Positions 51,110 to 60,153 of a stretch of 64,000 nt of DNA are shown here, one piece after another. The position numbers and the translations under genes were made by a program. The notes under the pieces were generated by a model that saw only the letters and a program-made list of their open reading frames with translations, searched no databases and was not told the origin of the DNA. The DNA lies in NCBI GenBank assembly GCA_049323275.1, contig JBMOOM010000089.1, positions 1 to 64,000 of the forward strand, in the 5' to 3' direction. This stretch comes from Taklimakanibacter sp049323275 (lineage in GTDB: Bacteria; Pseudomonadota; Alphaproteobacteria; Rhizobiales; Aestuariivirgaceae). The stretch's first letter is position 1, and each line of letters starts with the position of its first letter.

Positions 51110-53353
51110 ATGATGAAGAAGTACCTGATGGCCGGCACGGCAAGTGCCCTCCTCGCCCTCACCGCTATGCCCAATCTGGCCGAGGCCAAAACGCGGATGT
51201 TGCTGATCGGCGTCGCCGACTACAATGAGGACTCAGGGATCCGCGACCTCCTGGGGCCGCGCAACGACGTCTCCATCATGTGGCGGCTGTTCAAGTCGCG
51301 CGGCGTCGATCCCAAGGACATCACGGTGCTCAGCGACGGCATTCCGGAAGGCGCCGACTATCCGGCCATGAACGGGCCGGCCACCATCGAAAATATCCGC
51401 GCCGCCTTCGACAAGATCGCCGCCGAGACCGGCCCCGAAGACGACTTCATCTTCTATTATTCGGGCCACGGCACCCGCCAGCCCGACAACGACCCTTCCG
51501 CCGAGATCGAGCCCGAGGCCGACGGCTATGATCAGGTCCTGCTGCCCTCCAATACCGGTCCCTATGACCCGACCGGCGGCGGCATCAAGAATGCCCTCGT
51601 CGATGACGAACTGGGCCAGAAGCTCGACGCCATCCGCGCCAAGGGCAGCTTCGTCTGGGCGATCGTCGATTCCTGCAATTCCGGCACCGTGACGCGCGGC
51701 GACAGCGTCACGCGGTCGATCGACCCCGCCACACTCGGCGTCCCCGACAAGCCGGCGGCGACGACCGGGGCGAGCGCCTCGCGCGGCGGCACCCGAAAGG
51801 GGGCCCTCAGCATCACCAACCAGAACGACCTCGTCGGCTTCTATGCGGTCGACGCCTTCGACGAAGCGATCGAGCGCCCCTTCACCGGCTACAATCTGCC
51901 GATGGTGGGCGACGGCAAGACCCAGCGCATGGGCGTCTTCACCAACGCGCTCCATCACGCGCTGACCCAGGGCACGGCGCAGACCTTCGCCGACCTGGCC
52001 CGCGAGATCTCCGCCGATCTGCAGACCGACCGCTCCGGCGGCCGCGTGCCTCAGCCGGTATTCGACGGCGTGCTCGACCGCGCCGTTCCGGGCACCGCCA
52101 GCAAAGGCCCGCGCCTCATCACCTCGATCATCACCGATGAGACGGTGGCGGTGCCGCAGGGGGTGCTGCATGGCTTCGAGGAAGGTTCGAAGGTCGAGCT
52201 CTACGCGCCGGGCAAAAGCGACGCGCCGATCGGCAAGGCCGATATCGTGAGCGCCGAAGCCGCATCGAGCCAGGCCGGCAATATCGTCTGGACAGAAGGC
52301 GCCGAGAAGATCGTCTCCGGCCCGATCACGGTCAGGCTCGCCGAACAGGCGGTGAGCTTCCGTTATGCGGTGTCGCCGCCGCCCGCCGAGGACCTCAAGG
52401 CTGGCGCCGAGGCCGACACCGTGTCCAAGGCCGTCGATATGGCTTTCGGCAAGGACTCGGGATCCGCCGAGATCGGCATCAATATGGGCGAGCCCGGCAA
52501 TCCCGATGGTGACGTGCTGCTCCGCGCCCAGAATGGCCGCCTGTGGATAATGCGTCCCGACCGCCCGCTCGACACCAGGGCCGGCAGCTTCGGCGAGACG
52601 CCGTCGATCGAGATCGGCGATGATCCGCAGAAGCTTGCTGAAAAAGTGAAGCAGGCCGTGTGGTCGCTGTCGCGGGCCGAGAAGCTGATCCGCTTCGCCT
52701 CCTCCATCGGCTCCGCGCAGGATCCCAATACCGACCGGCCGGAGATCACCGCCACCATCGAGCGCAAGGGCGACAAGAGCGCCGATCCCGCCAGCGCCTG
52801 CGCCAAGCCCGACAAGAACGCGCAGGGCAAGTCGCTCGCCGCCTTCTCGCCGCAAGGTGTCGGCAACTGCGACACGGTGCGCTTCAAGATCTCCAACGAG
52901 ACGGACCAGACCTATTACATCGCCGCCTTCTATGTCGATGCCCTGGGCGGCGTGATGCCGCTGTCGAGCCAGGACAAAGCGCGCGGCTGCGTCAGGACAC
53001 TTTATTCGGGCTCGGGCGAGGTCACCTATACGATCCAGATCAATACCTGGGACGCCAAGAACAAGCGCCCGGCGGCGATCGGCACCGAAAACGCGGTGAT
53101 CATCGCCATCCCGCAAGACTCTTCGAAGATCGCGCCCAGCATGTGCTCGCTGATCCAGCCGACCTTGTCGGCGATGCAGCAGACCCGCAGCGTCGAGTCG
53201 GCGGCGACCCGCGGCTCGGCGCAAGGCAAGTCGCTCAAGAATCTTCTGGGCGGCATCACCGGCTCGGCGACCCGCGCCGCGACCATCCAGGAAGATGAAG
53301 GCGGCGGGCCGGCGATGACCTCGAGCCTCTTCACCTTCGACGTGCGGCCATGA
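51110..53353 (+). CDS. Secreted caspase-like (C14/orthocaspase) peptidase
   Basis: 747 aa. Signal peptide (KKYLMAGTASALLALTAMP, cleavage near AEA-KT). Caspase p20 fold: H120 in IFYYSGHG and C189 in AIVDSCNSG form the catalytic dyad, with LLIGVADYNE, KNALVDDELG. The rest (about 210-747) is a long region including repeated-looking strands (GEVTYTIQINTWDAKN) and a C-terminal DUF4384-like segment (YYIAAFYVDALGGV). Periplasmic location is unusual but known for alphaproteobacterial orthocaspases. Arg/Lys cleavage preference likely. Confidence 0.87.
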   Translation: MMKKYLMAGTASALLALTAMPNLAEAKTRMLLIGVADYNEDSGIRDLLGPRNDVSIMWRLFKSRGVDPKDITVLSDGIPEGADYPAMNGPATIENIRAAFDKIAAETGPEDDFIFYYSGHGTRQPDNDPSAEIEPEADGYDQVLLPSNTGPYDPTGGGIKNALVDDELGQKLDAIRAKGSFVWAIVDSCNSGTVTRGDSVTRSIDPATLGVPDKPAATTGASASRGGTRKGALSITNQNDLVGFYAVDAFDEAIERPFTGYNLPMVGDGKTQRMGVFTNALHHALTQGTAQTFADLAREISADLQTDRSGGRVPQPVFDGVLDRAVPGTASKGPRLITSIITDETVAVPQGVLHGFEEGSKVELYAPGKSDAPIGKADIVSAEAASSQAGNIVWTEGAEKIVSGPITVRLAEQAVSFRYAVSPPPAEDLKAGAEADTVSKAVDMAFGKDSGSAEIGINMGEPGNPDGDVLLRAQNGRLWIMRPDRPLDTRAGSFGETPSIEIGDDPQKLAEKVKQAVWSLSRAEKLIRFASSIGSAQDPNTDRPEITATIERKGDKSADPASACAKPDKNAQGKSLAAFSPQGVGNCDTVRFKISNETDQTYYIAAFYVDALGGVMPLSSQDKARGCVRTLYSGSGEVTYTIQINTWDAKNKRPAAIGTENAVIIAIPQDSSKIAPSMCSLIQPTLSAMQQTRSVESAATRGSAQGKSLKNLLGGITGSATRAATIQEDEGGGPAMTSSLFTFDVRP

Positions 53354-53361
53354 TCACCGCG

Positions 53362-53388
53362 GCGCGGCCGAGCCTCTCTTGGCCGCGC
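53362..53388. terminator. Hairpin between caspase and L,D-transpeptidase genes
   Basis: A perfect 8-bp stem (GCGCGGCC with GGCCGCGC, 11-nt loop) sits between two convergent genes. No T-tract on either side, so termination is uncertain. Confidence 0.4.
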
Positions 53389-53404
53389 ACTTCCGGCGAA
53401 GCGA

Positions 53405-54115
53405 TCAATTCAGATTGAAATTGCGCTTCACGATCAGCGCCTTCGGCTTGATCGTCTCCTCGCGCGCCTGGAGCTGTGGCGCCGGCCTCACCGGCCTCGG
53501 CGCCGGATTGCGCGATCCCCGTTGCATGACGACCACCCGCGCGCCGGGCTTCACGCGTTCATAGAGATCCGCGACATCGACATTGAGCAGCCGGATGCAG
53601 CCCGACGAGACCGCCTTGCCGATGGAGCGCGGATCGGCGGTGCCGTGAATCCGGTAGAGCGTATCGACCTTGCCTTGGAAGAGATAGAGCGCCCGGGCGC
53701 CCAGCGGATTGGTGGGGCCGCCCGGCATTCCGTTCGCCCATTTGGCGGCGTTGGCGTCCCGCTTCACCATTTCGGCGGGCGGCGTCCAGCGCGGCCATTT
53801 CTGCTTCCACCTCACATCCGCCCGGCCCGACCAGGAAAAGCCCTGGCGGCCGACTCCGATGCCATAACGCAAGGCCTCGCCATTGGGCTGCACCAGATAA
53901 AGATAGCGGTTGGCCGTGTCGACCACGATGGTGCCCGGCTTTTCCGGGCCCGAATAGCTCACCGTCTGGCGGCGGAATTGCTTCGGCACCAGATCGACAT
54001 CCGATTCATCGATGGGGAATTGCTCGTCGGGATGTGCAATGGCGAGGGCGGCCGGCGCGCCGAGCGCGCAAGCGCCGAAGAGGGTCGAGAGTCTGAGCAT
54101 TTGCCGGCGATTCAT
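53405..54115 (-). CDS. L,D-transpeptidase (YkuD), ErfK/YbiS type
   Basis: 236 aa from the ATG at 54115, giving a Tat-like or Sec signal peptide (NRRQMLRLSTLFGACALGAP). YkuD domain: H157 in RIHGTA and the catalytic C173 in SSGCIRL. Crosslinks peptidoglycan or attaches envelope protein at 3-3 links. The Pro/Arg-rich C-terminus (RNPAPRPVRPAPQL) is a common tail. Confidence 0.9.
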   Translation of the reverse strand: MNRRQMLRLSTLFGACALGAPAALAIAHPDEQFPIDESDVDLVPKQFRRQTVSYSGPEKPGTIVVDTANRYLYLVQPNGEALRYGIGVGRQGFSWSGRADVRWKQKWPRWTPPAEMVKRDANAAKWANGMPGGPTNPLGARALYLFQGKVDTLYRIHGTADPRSIGKAVSSGCIRLLNVDVADLYERVKPGARVVVMQRGSRNPAPRPVRPAPQLQAREETIKPKALIVKRNFNLN

Positions 54116-54344
54116 GAAGGCACCTTGAAATTGATTCCGTCGCTCAGAAGTAGCGGGAATAGATTCAAGAGTCTTTACCGCGGCGGCCCTTGCGGCGACA
54201 TCACAACGATTTGATATTTCGTGGCATTTACGCGTGGAATGGTAGCGCCGCGGCAACGGTGGCCCATAAACCCTTCGCCATCTGGACGATATGCCCTTGC
54301 GGCAATCGAGTGTATGATGGGCTTCTCTCGATGGGAGGACAGAT

Positions 54345-55247
54345 ATGGCGACCAGGATCGTAAACGACCTGAGGTCCCATTACCGGGCCTGGGACCAGGG
54401 CAAAGGTACAACGAGCGAGCGCTTCCTCGAGCTGATGGCGGACGACGGAACCTTCCGCTCGATCGGCGGTGGGGCGAAGGTCATGCAATTCACCCGCTCC
54501 CACAGCAGCAAGGAGAATATCCGCGCCTATTTCGCCGAGCTGGCGCGCGACTGGGAGATGCTCTTCTACAATGTCAGCACGCTCCTGGAGCAGGACAACA
54601 CCATCGCGGTCGTGTGTGAATGTGCCTGGAAGCACAAACATACCGGCAAGACCGTCCATACGCCGAAGCTCGATGTCATCCGCGTCAAGGACGGCAAGAT
54701 CGCCGACTTCTACGAGTTCTTCGACAATCACCAGGCCTTTGCCGCTTGTTCCGCCGATGGCGTATGCACCGTCCCCGCCGATCCTGTGCCGCTCAACGGC
54801 CACGGGCCGTCACGCCTCGAAAGCGAGATGACGGTGGCGACCCGCGCCAATGTGAAGACGCTCAAGCATCTCTATGCGCAATGGGCCGAGACGAAAGGCG
54901 CCAGCGCCCAGTCGATCATGGAGATCCTGGCGCCCAATGTGATCTGGGGCTCGCTCTCCGCCGGCGCCTATCCCCTCGCCTTCTCCCGGACACGGCGCAG
55001 CCGCGACGAGGTCGGCGAGTATTTCGGTGGCCTCGCCGAGAGCTTCACGATGAACTACTACGATGTGAAGGAATATGTCGCCGCCGGCCCCTATGTGCTG
55101 ATGCTGGGCGAGGTCTCCTTCACCAATATGAAAACCGGCAAGGCCTTCGTCTCCCCCAAAGCCGATCTCTGGCGCTTCGCCGGCGGCAAGGTGGTGGAGT
55201 TCTACGAATATTTCGACACCGCCGCAGTGATGGCCACGGCGACCTGA
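54345..55247 (+). CDS. Tandem SnoaL/NTF2-like protein
   Basis: 300 aa of two SnoaL-like domains (about 1-130 and 160-300). Domain 1: RSHYRAWDQGKGTTSERFLE ... DGKIADFYEFFDN. Domain 2: LKHLYAQWAETKGASAQSIM ... GGKVVEFYEYFDT. Each has the F/Y-E-F/Y-F end motif. The fused pair forms a pseudo-dimer cone. Substrate unknown; SnoaL proteins are cyclases or isomerases or have a sensing role. GGGAGGA precedes ATG 54345. Confidence 0.83.
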   Translation: MATRIVNDLRSHYRAWDQGKGTTSERFLELMADDGTFRSIGGGAKVMQFTRSHSSKENIRAYFAELARDWEMLFYNVSTLLEQDNTIAVVCECAWKHKHTGKTVHTPKLDVIRVKDGKIADFYEFFDNHQAFAACSADGVCTVPADPVPLNGHGPSRLESEMTVATRANVKTLKHLYAQWAETKGASAQSIMEILAPNVIWGSLSAGAYPLAFSRTRRSRDEVGEYFGGLAESFTMNYYDVKEYVAAGPYVLMLGEVSFTNMKTGKAFVSPKADLWRFAGGKVVEFYEYFDTAAVMATAT

Positions 55248-55251
55248 GCGA

Positions 55252-56106
55252 CTAGCGATCTTTCGGCAGCCACCCTTTCTCCAGAGCCGCGATAAGACCG
55301 CTTGCCGTTTCGCTCTGCGGCAGCGCCCGCAGCTGGCGCACCGCCTCGACACGCCAGGCACCATTGTCGCGGCCGGCGAGCCACACGGCGGCGATCTCGC
55401 CGCCTATGTCGCGCGCCTTGATCTTCTCCGGCACCTTCGGCAAAGCCTTCCTCACCACGAAGGGGATGCGCACCGTGCGCTTCTTTGCATCAGTGATCGT
55501 CACGGTGAATTTCGTGCCGGCCACCTGCTCGACGTCGATCGAGAGCTCGCGCGCTTCGTGGATGACGACCTTTCCGGTGCCGACCTGCACACGAAACGGC
55601 CCCTCGCCACCGTTCCAGGCCAGGCGCACGGGCTCGCCGCCGCTCAGGAGGTAATTGCGTCCGCGCACCGCCAGCGGCACCTTGATCGTCTCGCCGGTCT
55701 CGGCGCCCTTCGACACCAGCACAGAAAAGGAATCGTCGTCCCCTCTTCCGGCCAGGATGGCGACGATCTGCTCGATGATGGTGAAGGAGTCGTCGCCGCT
55801 CGCCATCTCGCCGGCAATGTCCTTGCGCATCAGCTTGCCGGAGACGACGAGATTGCCTTCGCGCGCCAGGCTGAGCGTGATCCTGCTCTCCTCATCGCGG
55901 ATGAAGACGGAATCGCCTTCATAGACGGGCATCAGGAGCTTCGGCTGAAGCTCGACACCCTTGCGCACGACGACGGTGCCCTTCTCGGCATCGGCGCCTT
56001 TGAGCTCATAGGCCATGATATAACCGGCCGGCCGGACGTCCTGCGCTCGGGCGCCGCCGGCCAGCAGCCCCAGCATGATCACGAGGAAAGCGAGAACCCG
56101 CGCCAC
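55252..56106 (-). CDS. FecR-like secreted protein, partner of CHASE2
   Basis: 284 aa from a GTG at 56106, chosen because it leaves a signal peptide (VARVLAFLVIMLGLLAGGAR, cleavage near ARA-QD); the upstream frame has none. The middle is beta-rich with FecR-like features (KGVELQPKLLMPVYEGDSVF, ITLSLAREGNLVVSGKLMRK), then a helical C-terminal region. Follows the CHASE2 gene by 10 bp on the same strand; the two probably act together in the periplasm or inner membrane. Confidence 0.7.
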   Translation of the reverse strand: MARVLAFLVIMLGLLAGGARAQDVRPAGYIMAYELKGADAEKGTVVVRKGVELQPKLLMPVYEGDSVFIRDEESRITLSLAREGNLVVSGKLMRKDIAGEMASGDDSFTIIEQIVAILAGRGDDDSFSVLVSKGAETGETIKVPLAVRGRNYLLSGGEPVRLAWNGGEGPFRVQVGTGKVVIHEARELSIDVEQVAGTKFTVTITDAKKRTVRIPFVVRKALPKVPEKIKARDIGGEIAAVWLAGRDNGAWRVEAVRQLRALPQSETASGLIAALEKGWLPKDR

Positions 56107-56116
56107 GTTCGGCTCC

Positions 56117-57487
56117 CTAATGCGTCTTGAGCATGGAGCGCCAGCCTTTGCCGTGGCTCCAGTCATAGATGATGCCCGCCAGTGAATCGAAGAACTTGTG
56201 CAGGATGAACAGAGTGAGCGTCACCGCGATGATGCGGATGGCGACCTCGAAGCCGAAGAGCCGCGACAGGATGAGCGCCACGGCGACGGTGATGAGGCCG
56301 GCGATGAAAGCCGAGGGCGCCAGCTGGAAATTATAGGAGATGAAGGCCAGCACCGCGAAGATCGAGACGGCGATCAGGATCTCCACCAGCGGTGACGCCT
56401 CGGGCATGGTGGCCATGGCCGTGCCGGCCGCCACCGTATTGGCGAGGATCACCGCGCCCGGCTGCGAGCCGAGCGGCGTCGCATAGACGTCATGCGAATT
56501 GGCGTGGGTCACGCCGATGACCACCACGCGATCCTTGAAAGCGTCCGGATGGATCTCGCCCGCCGCCGACGCCCGGCCGCCTTCGAACCGCACCAGCGCC
56601 CAGGCGGGGATCTGCCGGAACAGCGGCACTTGCGCGCCTCTGAATTCGATGGTCTTGGCGCTCGCCTCGTCGGTATTGGCGTTGAACATATATTGGATGG
56701 CGACGTCGGACGACTGGCGATACGGCCAGACGCTGGGCTCGCCCTCGAGCCGCTTGCAGCGGCGGTCGACCTGCTCGGCGAGAAACCGCCGCAGGTCGCC
56801 GGAGCGGTCGCCCCCCGGATCGAATTTGGCGGCGGCGACGAGCGCCGGTGAAGGATAGGCGACACCCTCCGCGCCCTCGCACAAGGTCTGCCACAGCCTG
56901 AGGCGGCGGACGATGCGATCGGCCGAGAGCGGCGTCAGGACGCTCACCCACATCGCCTTGCCGGTCTCGGCGAACAGGCTGTCATAGGGTGTCGAATTGG
57001 CCATGGTCGGCGTGCGTTCGGGCTGGTCGGCGCTGACGCTGCCGGCGCGAAAGCTGCGCACGAACATGATCGGCGGATCGCTCAGGCGGGAAGCGCTGAT
57101 CGCGCTGACAAGGGCTGGATCGGCCGGCGTCGCCGCATTCTCGGGGGCCAGATCGATGTCGGCGACGATGGCGCTGGCGCCGCCCGCTTCGGCGATCCGG
57201 ATCAGTTCGGCCAAGGCCGGATGCGGGGTGATCGGCGGCCCGCCCCAATTGGCCATGGTCTCGTCATCGACCTTGATGAGCGTGACGGGCAGTGAATTCT
57301 TGGCGGCGCCCGACAGGGCCGCGGAAATCTCGATGATGCGGTCGGTCTCGGTGAAGCTCTTATAGGCCGCGGTGATGCTCTTGCCGCCGCCGAGAAGCGT
57401 GAGCAGCGCCACCAGCACGGCGGTGAGGATCGCCCACAGCCAGCGCGGCCAGTTCCGCAAAGCCACTGCCCTCGTCCCGCCCGCCAT
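56117..57487 (-). CDS. CHASE2 domain membrane protein without output domain
   Basis: 456 aa. N-terminal TM (WPRWLWAILTAVLVALLTLL, about 13-32). Periplasmic CHASE2 domain (about 35-375; TLIKVDDETMANWG, HPALAELIRIAEAGGASAIV, VVVIGVTHANSHDVYATPLG). Then three closely spaced TMs (EILIAVSIFAVLAFISY, SAFIAGLITVAVALIL, IRIIAVTLTLFILH). It ends soon after. CHASE2 usually precedes a kinase, cyclase or protease; here no such domain is present, so the signal must pass to a separate protein such as the FecR-like partner or the caspase. Confidence 0.85.
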   Translation of the reverse strand: MAGGTRAVALRNWPRWLWAILTAVLVALLTLLGGGKSITAAYKSFTETDRIIEISAALSGAAKNSLPVTLIKVDDETMANWGGPPITPHPALAELIRIAEAGGASAIVADIDLAPENAATPADPALVSAISASRLSDPPIMFVRSFRAGSVSADQPERTPTMANSTPYDSLFAETGKAMWVSVLTPLSADRIVRRLRLWQTLCEGAEGVAYPSPALVAAAKFDPGGDRSGDLRRFLAEQVDRRCKRLEGEPSVWPYRQSSDVAIQYMFNANTDEASAKTIEFRGAQVPLFRQIPAWALVRFEGGRASAAGEIHPDAFKDRVVVIGVTHANSHDVYATPLGSQPGAVILANTVAAGTAMATMPEASPLVEILIAVSIFAVLAFISYNFQLAPSAFIAGLITVAVALILSRLFGFEVAIRIIAVTLTLFILHKFFDSLAGIIYDWSHGKGWRSMLKTH

Positions 57488-57525
57488 GTGCCGGCACTTG
57501 CCTCAACCTTCAAACAGGATCCGGA

Positions 57526-57543
57526 CCGGCGGAAATCCGCCGG
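57526..57543 (-). terminator. Hairpin after the zinc protease gene
   Basis: CCGGCGGA and TCCGCCGG pair across a 2-nt centre; on the minus strand it follows the stop at 57563 by 20 bp. The tail is only weakly T-rich. Confidence 0.4.
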
Positions 57544-57562
57544 CCCGGTCTTACGTGAGATA

Positions 57563-58588
57563 TCAATCCTCTTCGGCCGGATCGTCCTTGGTGCCCGGAC
57601 GGTCGAAGAAGGCCTTCACGGCGTCGAACATGACACCCTTGGTCGTCTTCTCGTCGCCCTTCTTCCAGATCGCCTCGAACTTCTCCTTGTTCTCCTTGAA
57701 GTTCTCGAGGCGGGACGCCGCATTGGCCGGATACATCTGCGCGATCAAGGCGCGGTCGCCGGAGGAGATCTGCGAATTAGGCTCGGGCACGAAGCACTTG
57801 CTCTTGGCGCCCTTCTTGTAGAAATCGGCCGGGAACTGATAGAGCATGACCGAGTTCTTGTCGAACTTGGTCAGCTGCAGGTCCTCGCCCGAGGCTTGGC
57901 GCAGGTTCCAGTCGATCGTCTCCTTGGTCCAGTTGTTCGGCGGGCCTTCCAGATAGCTGTAGATCAGCTTCCAGTTATATTCGTTGTCGCAGCCACCCTT
58001 CGGATTCTGGTGCTCGTGCTCGATGCCGAGCGCATGGCCGAATTCGTGGCGGATGGTGCCGATCTCATAATCCGACAGCTGGTCGGGCGACACGTTCATG
58101 AAGCCGCCGAGATTGAGCGAAGGCTCCTTCTGGTCGACGAAGACGACGCTGTTCTGGCCGAGCTGCGACCAGTAGCCGTCCTGGCTGAAGGAGACGCGGA
58201 TCTGCATTTCCTTGCCGTTCTCGGGCTGGCAGGTGCGGCGCTTGCCGGGCTTGCCGAAGTCGAAGCGGACAGAGTTGTCCTCGGCCTGCCACTCCTTGGC
58301 GACATTGGCGACGACCTCGCGCAGCGCCTGGCTGCCTTCCATGAAGCACACGCGGATCTTGGGATAGTTGGCGCCCCACAGCGTGCTGTTGCGGTAGATG
58401 CCCTTCGACTGCTCCGAATCGTCGAGCTTGTTCAGCGCAGCCTGATACTGCTTGATGCGCTTGATGTACTTGTCGGGCAAGCCGTCGCGCGCAAGAAGCG
58501 GATTCTTCTCCGCCGCGATGGCACCGGATGCCGCCGCTACGGCCAAAGCCGACGCGATGATCCATTTAGATACGCCTAATGCCGCCAT
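57563..58588 (-). CDS. Secreted zinc metalloprotease, astacin/matrixin-like, copy 1
   Basis: 341 aa. Signal peptide (SKWIIASALAVAAASGA, cleavage AIA-AE near 26). Zinc motif HEFGHALGIEH (H181, E182, H185, H191) and Met-turn SVMLY (M248), the metzincin signature. Cys81, 120 and 200 may form disulfides. Ends with an acidic helical tail (FENKEKFEAIWKKGDEKTTK). Duplicate of the gene at 58644, with identical length. Probably digests protein outside the cytoplasm; no inhibitor or propeptide cue recognised beyond residues 27-60. Confidence 0.88.
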   Translation of the reverse strand: MAALGVSKWIIASALAVAAASGAIAAEKNPLLARDGLPDKYIKRIKQYQAALNKLDDSEQSKGIYRNSTLWGANYPKIRVCFMEGSQALREVVANVAKEWQAEDNSVRFDFGKPGKRRTCQPENGKEMQIRVSFSQDGYWSQLGQNSVVFVDQKEPSLNLGGFMNVSPDQLSDYEIGTIRHEFGHALGIEHEHQNPKGGCDNEYNWKLIYSYLEGPPNNWTKETIDWNLRQASGEDLQLTKFDKNSVMLYQFPADFYKKGAKSKCFVPEPNSQISSGDRALIAQMYPANAASRLENFKENKEKFEAIWKKGDEKTTKGVMFDAVKAFFDRPGTKDDPAEED

Positions 58589-58643
58589 TCACTCAGTCTC
58601 CTTCGAGTTGGTTTGAGTTCGGATTCAGTTGAGATCTTCAGGT

Positions 58644-59669
58644 CTATTGTCCGTCATTCGGATCGTCGGCGGTGCCCTGGCGCTCGTAGAACGCTTTGAC
58701 GAAATCGATCATGACGCCCTTGCGGCCCTGATCGCCCGCTTTCGCGACGATGGCCTCGAGGGCCTGCTTGTTCTTCTCGAACGCCTCCATCCGTGCCGAC
58801 GCCTGGGCCGGATACATATGCGCCAGGGTCGCGTGGTCGGTCGCCGAGATATCATCATTCGGGTGGCCGGCGAAGCACGGACTGTCGGAACCCTTAAGAT
58901 AGAACTTGTCGGAGAAGGAATAGAGCATGACGGATTTCGGATCGAAGTCGGTCGTCACCAGATCGTCGCCGAAATAGGTCTGCATGTTGAAATCGATGGT
59001 CTGCTTGTCCCAGCTGTTGGGCGGACCGCTCAAATACTTGTTGATGAAGTCCCAGTTGAACTCGTTCTGGCAGCCGCCGGCCGGGCTCTGATGCTCGTGC
59101 AGCAGCCCCAGCGCATGGCCGAATTCATGCAGGATGATGCCGCGTATGTCGCCCTCGGCCAGCTCTTCGGGCTTGAACTTGTCGAAGCCGGAGAGGTTGA
59201 GCGAGGCCTCCTCCTGCTTGGCGTAAACGACGGCGTTCTGGCCTATATGCGACCAGTAGCCGGGCTGGTCGTAGGAGATGCGAATCTGATTCTCCCGGGT
59301 TCCGGCGGCATCGCACTGGCGCGGCTTGTCGGCCTTGCCGAAATCGAGCTTGAGGCCGACATCATCGGTGATCCACTGGCCGGCCACCCGGGCGACCGCC
59401 GCATTGGTCTCGGGCGAGCCGCCGAAGAAGCAGACGCGCAGCTTCGGGTAGCTCGGCGCCCACACTGTCATGGTCGAGTACATGCCCCGGGCGGTCTCCG
59501 AATCATCCAATGATTCCAAGTTCTTCATATGCTCCGCGATGCGCCTGATGTGCTCCTTCGGTAGCCCCGCGCCGATGCCCCGGGGATCATGGGCCTTGGC
59601 CTGGCCCGCCAGACAAACCGCCGCCATGGCCATGGTACCGACGACCCCGGCCAGCCTCTTAACCGACAT
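58644..59669 (-). CDS. Secreted zinc metalloprotease, astacin/matrixin-like, copy 2
   Basis: 341 aa from the ATG at 59669, chosen for AGGGAG upstream and a clean signal peptide (VKRLAGVVGTMAMAAVCLAG, cleavage AKA-HD). HEFGHALGLLH has H181, E182, H185, H191 in the same places as copy 1. SVMLY Met-turn, C200 and the FEKNKQALEAI tail are all shared. Clear paralogue, about 50% by eye. Upstream of copy 1 by 55 bp on the same strand, so they are likely co-transcribed. Confidence 0.88.
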   Translation of the reverse strand: MSVKRLAGVVGTMAMAAVCLAGQAKAHDPRGIGAGLPKEHIRRIAEHMKNLESLDDSETARGMYSTMTVWAPSYPKLRVCFFGGSPETNAAVARVAGQWITDDVGLKLDFGKADKPRQCDAAGTRENQIRISYDQPGYWSHIGQNAVVYAKQEEASLNLSGFDKFKPEELAEGDIRGIILHEFGHALGLLHEHQSPAGGCQNEFNWDFINKYLSGPPNSWDKQTIDFNMQTYFGDDLVTTDFDPKSVMLYSFSDKFYLKGSDSPCFAGHPNDDISATDHATLAHMYPAQASARMEAFEKNKQALEAIVAKAGDQGRKGVMIDFVKAFYERQGTADDPNDGQ

Positions 59670-59839
59670 GCACAACTCCCTGTTGATCCCCTCCGAGGGC
59701 CAGACGAATCTAGCACACGGAGGCGAAGCGACAAAATAGGTTATCGTTGCGGAAGGTGGTGAAACTGAGATCACAAGGCGTCAAACTCGGTGCGAACTCA
59801 AGGCTGGCCGGGGATGCCGAAAAAGCGCAACATGGGGCC

Positions 59840-60076
59840 ATGGAGATCCGCGACATTGAATCCTGCCTGCCGCCGAAGCTTCATACCTTCAGCCGGCAAG
59901 TGCTCGAGATCTATCTTCATGGCCACATGACCACCGAGGAATTCCGCCGCTGGTTTCACATGCCCAATTCCGACTATCTGATGCTCGGTGATTGCATCGC
60001 CCAGAAGGTCGATCCACATTATATTCCGGAAGCCAAGCTTCCGCCGTCCATCACGCTCAGGCCCAACACCTTCTGA
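59840..60076 (+). CDS. Small hypothetical protein upstream of cysK
   Basis: 78 aa from ATG 59840 (an in-frame extension to 59747 exists). SCLPPKLHTFSRQVLEIYLH, then MTTEEFRRWFHMPNSDYLML and a Pro-rich end. No known domain; the HTFSRQVLEIYL-x-G-x-MTTEEFRRW stretch might be a helix-turn-helix-like segment. 77 bp before cysK, divergent from the proteases. Confidence 0.45.
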   Translation: MEIRDIESCLPPKLHTFSRQVLEIYLHGHMTTEEFRRWFHMPNSDYLMLGDCIAQKVDPHYIPEAKLPPSITLRPNTF

Positions 60077-60153
60077 CACCGATCTTCCGCCCGCTGGCGG
60101 GACCTGTTATCGGTTCAGGAATAAGCCTCTCGAGCCAGCCTGTCGGAGAACTC

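Noticed and set aside
51233..53224. 663-codon minus-strand ORF opposite the caspase gene
   Set aside because: Shadow; the caspase dyad and signal peptide support the plus strand.
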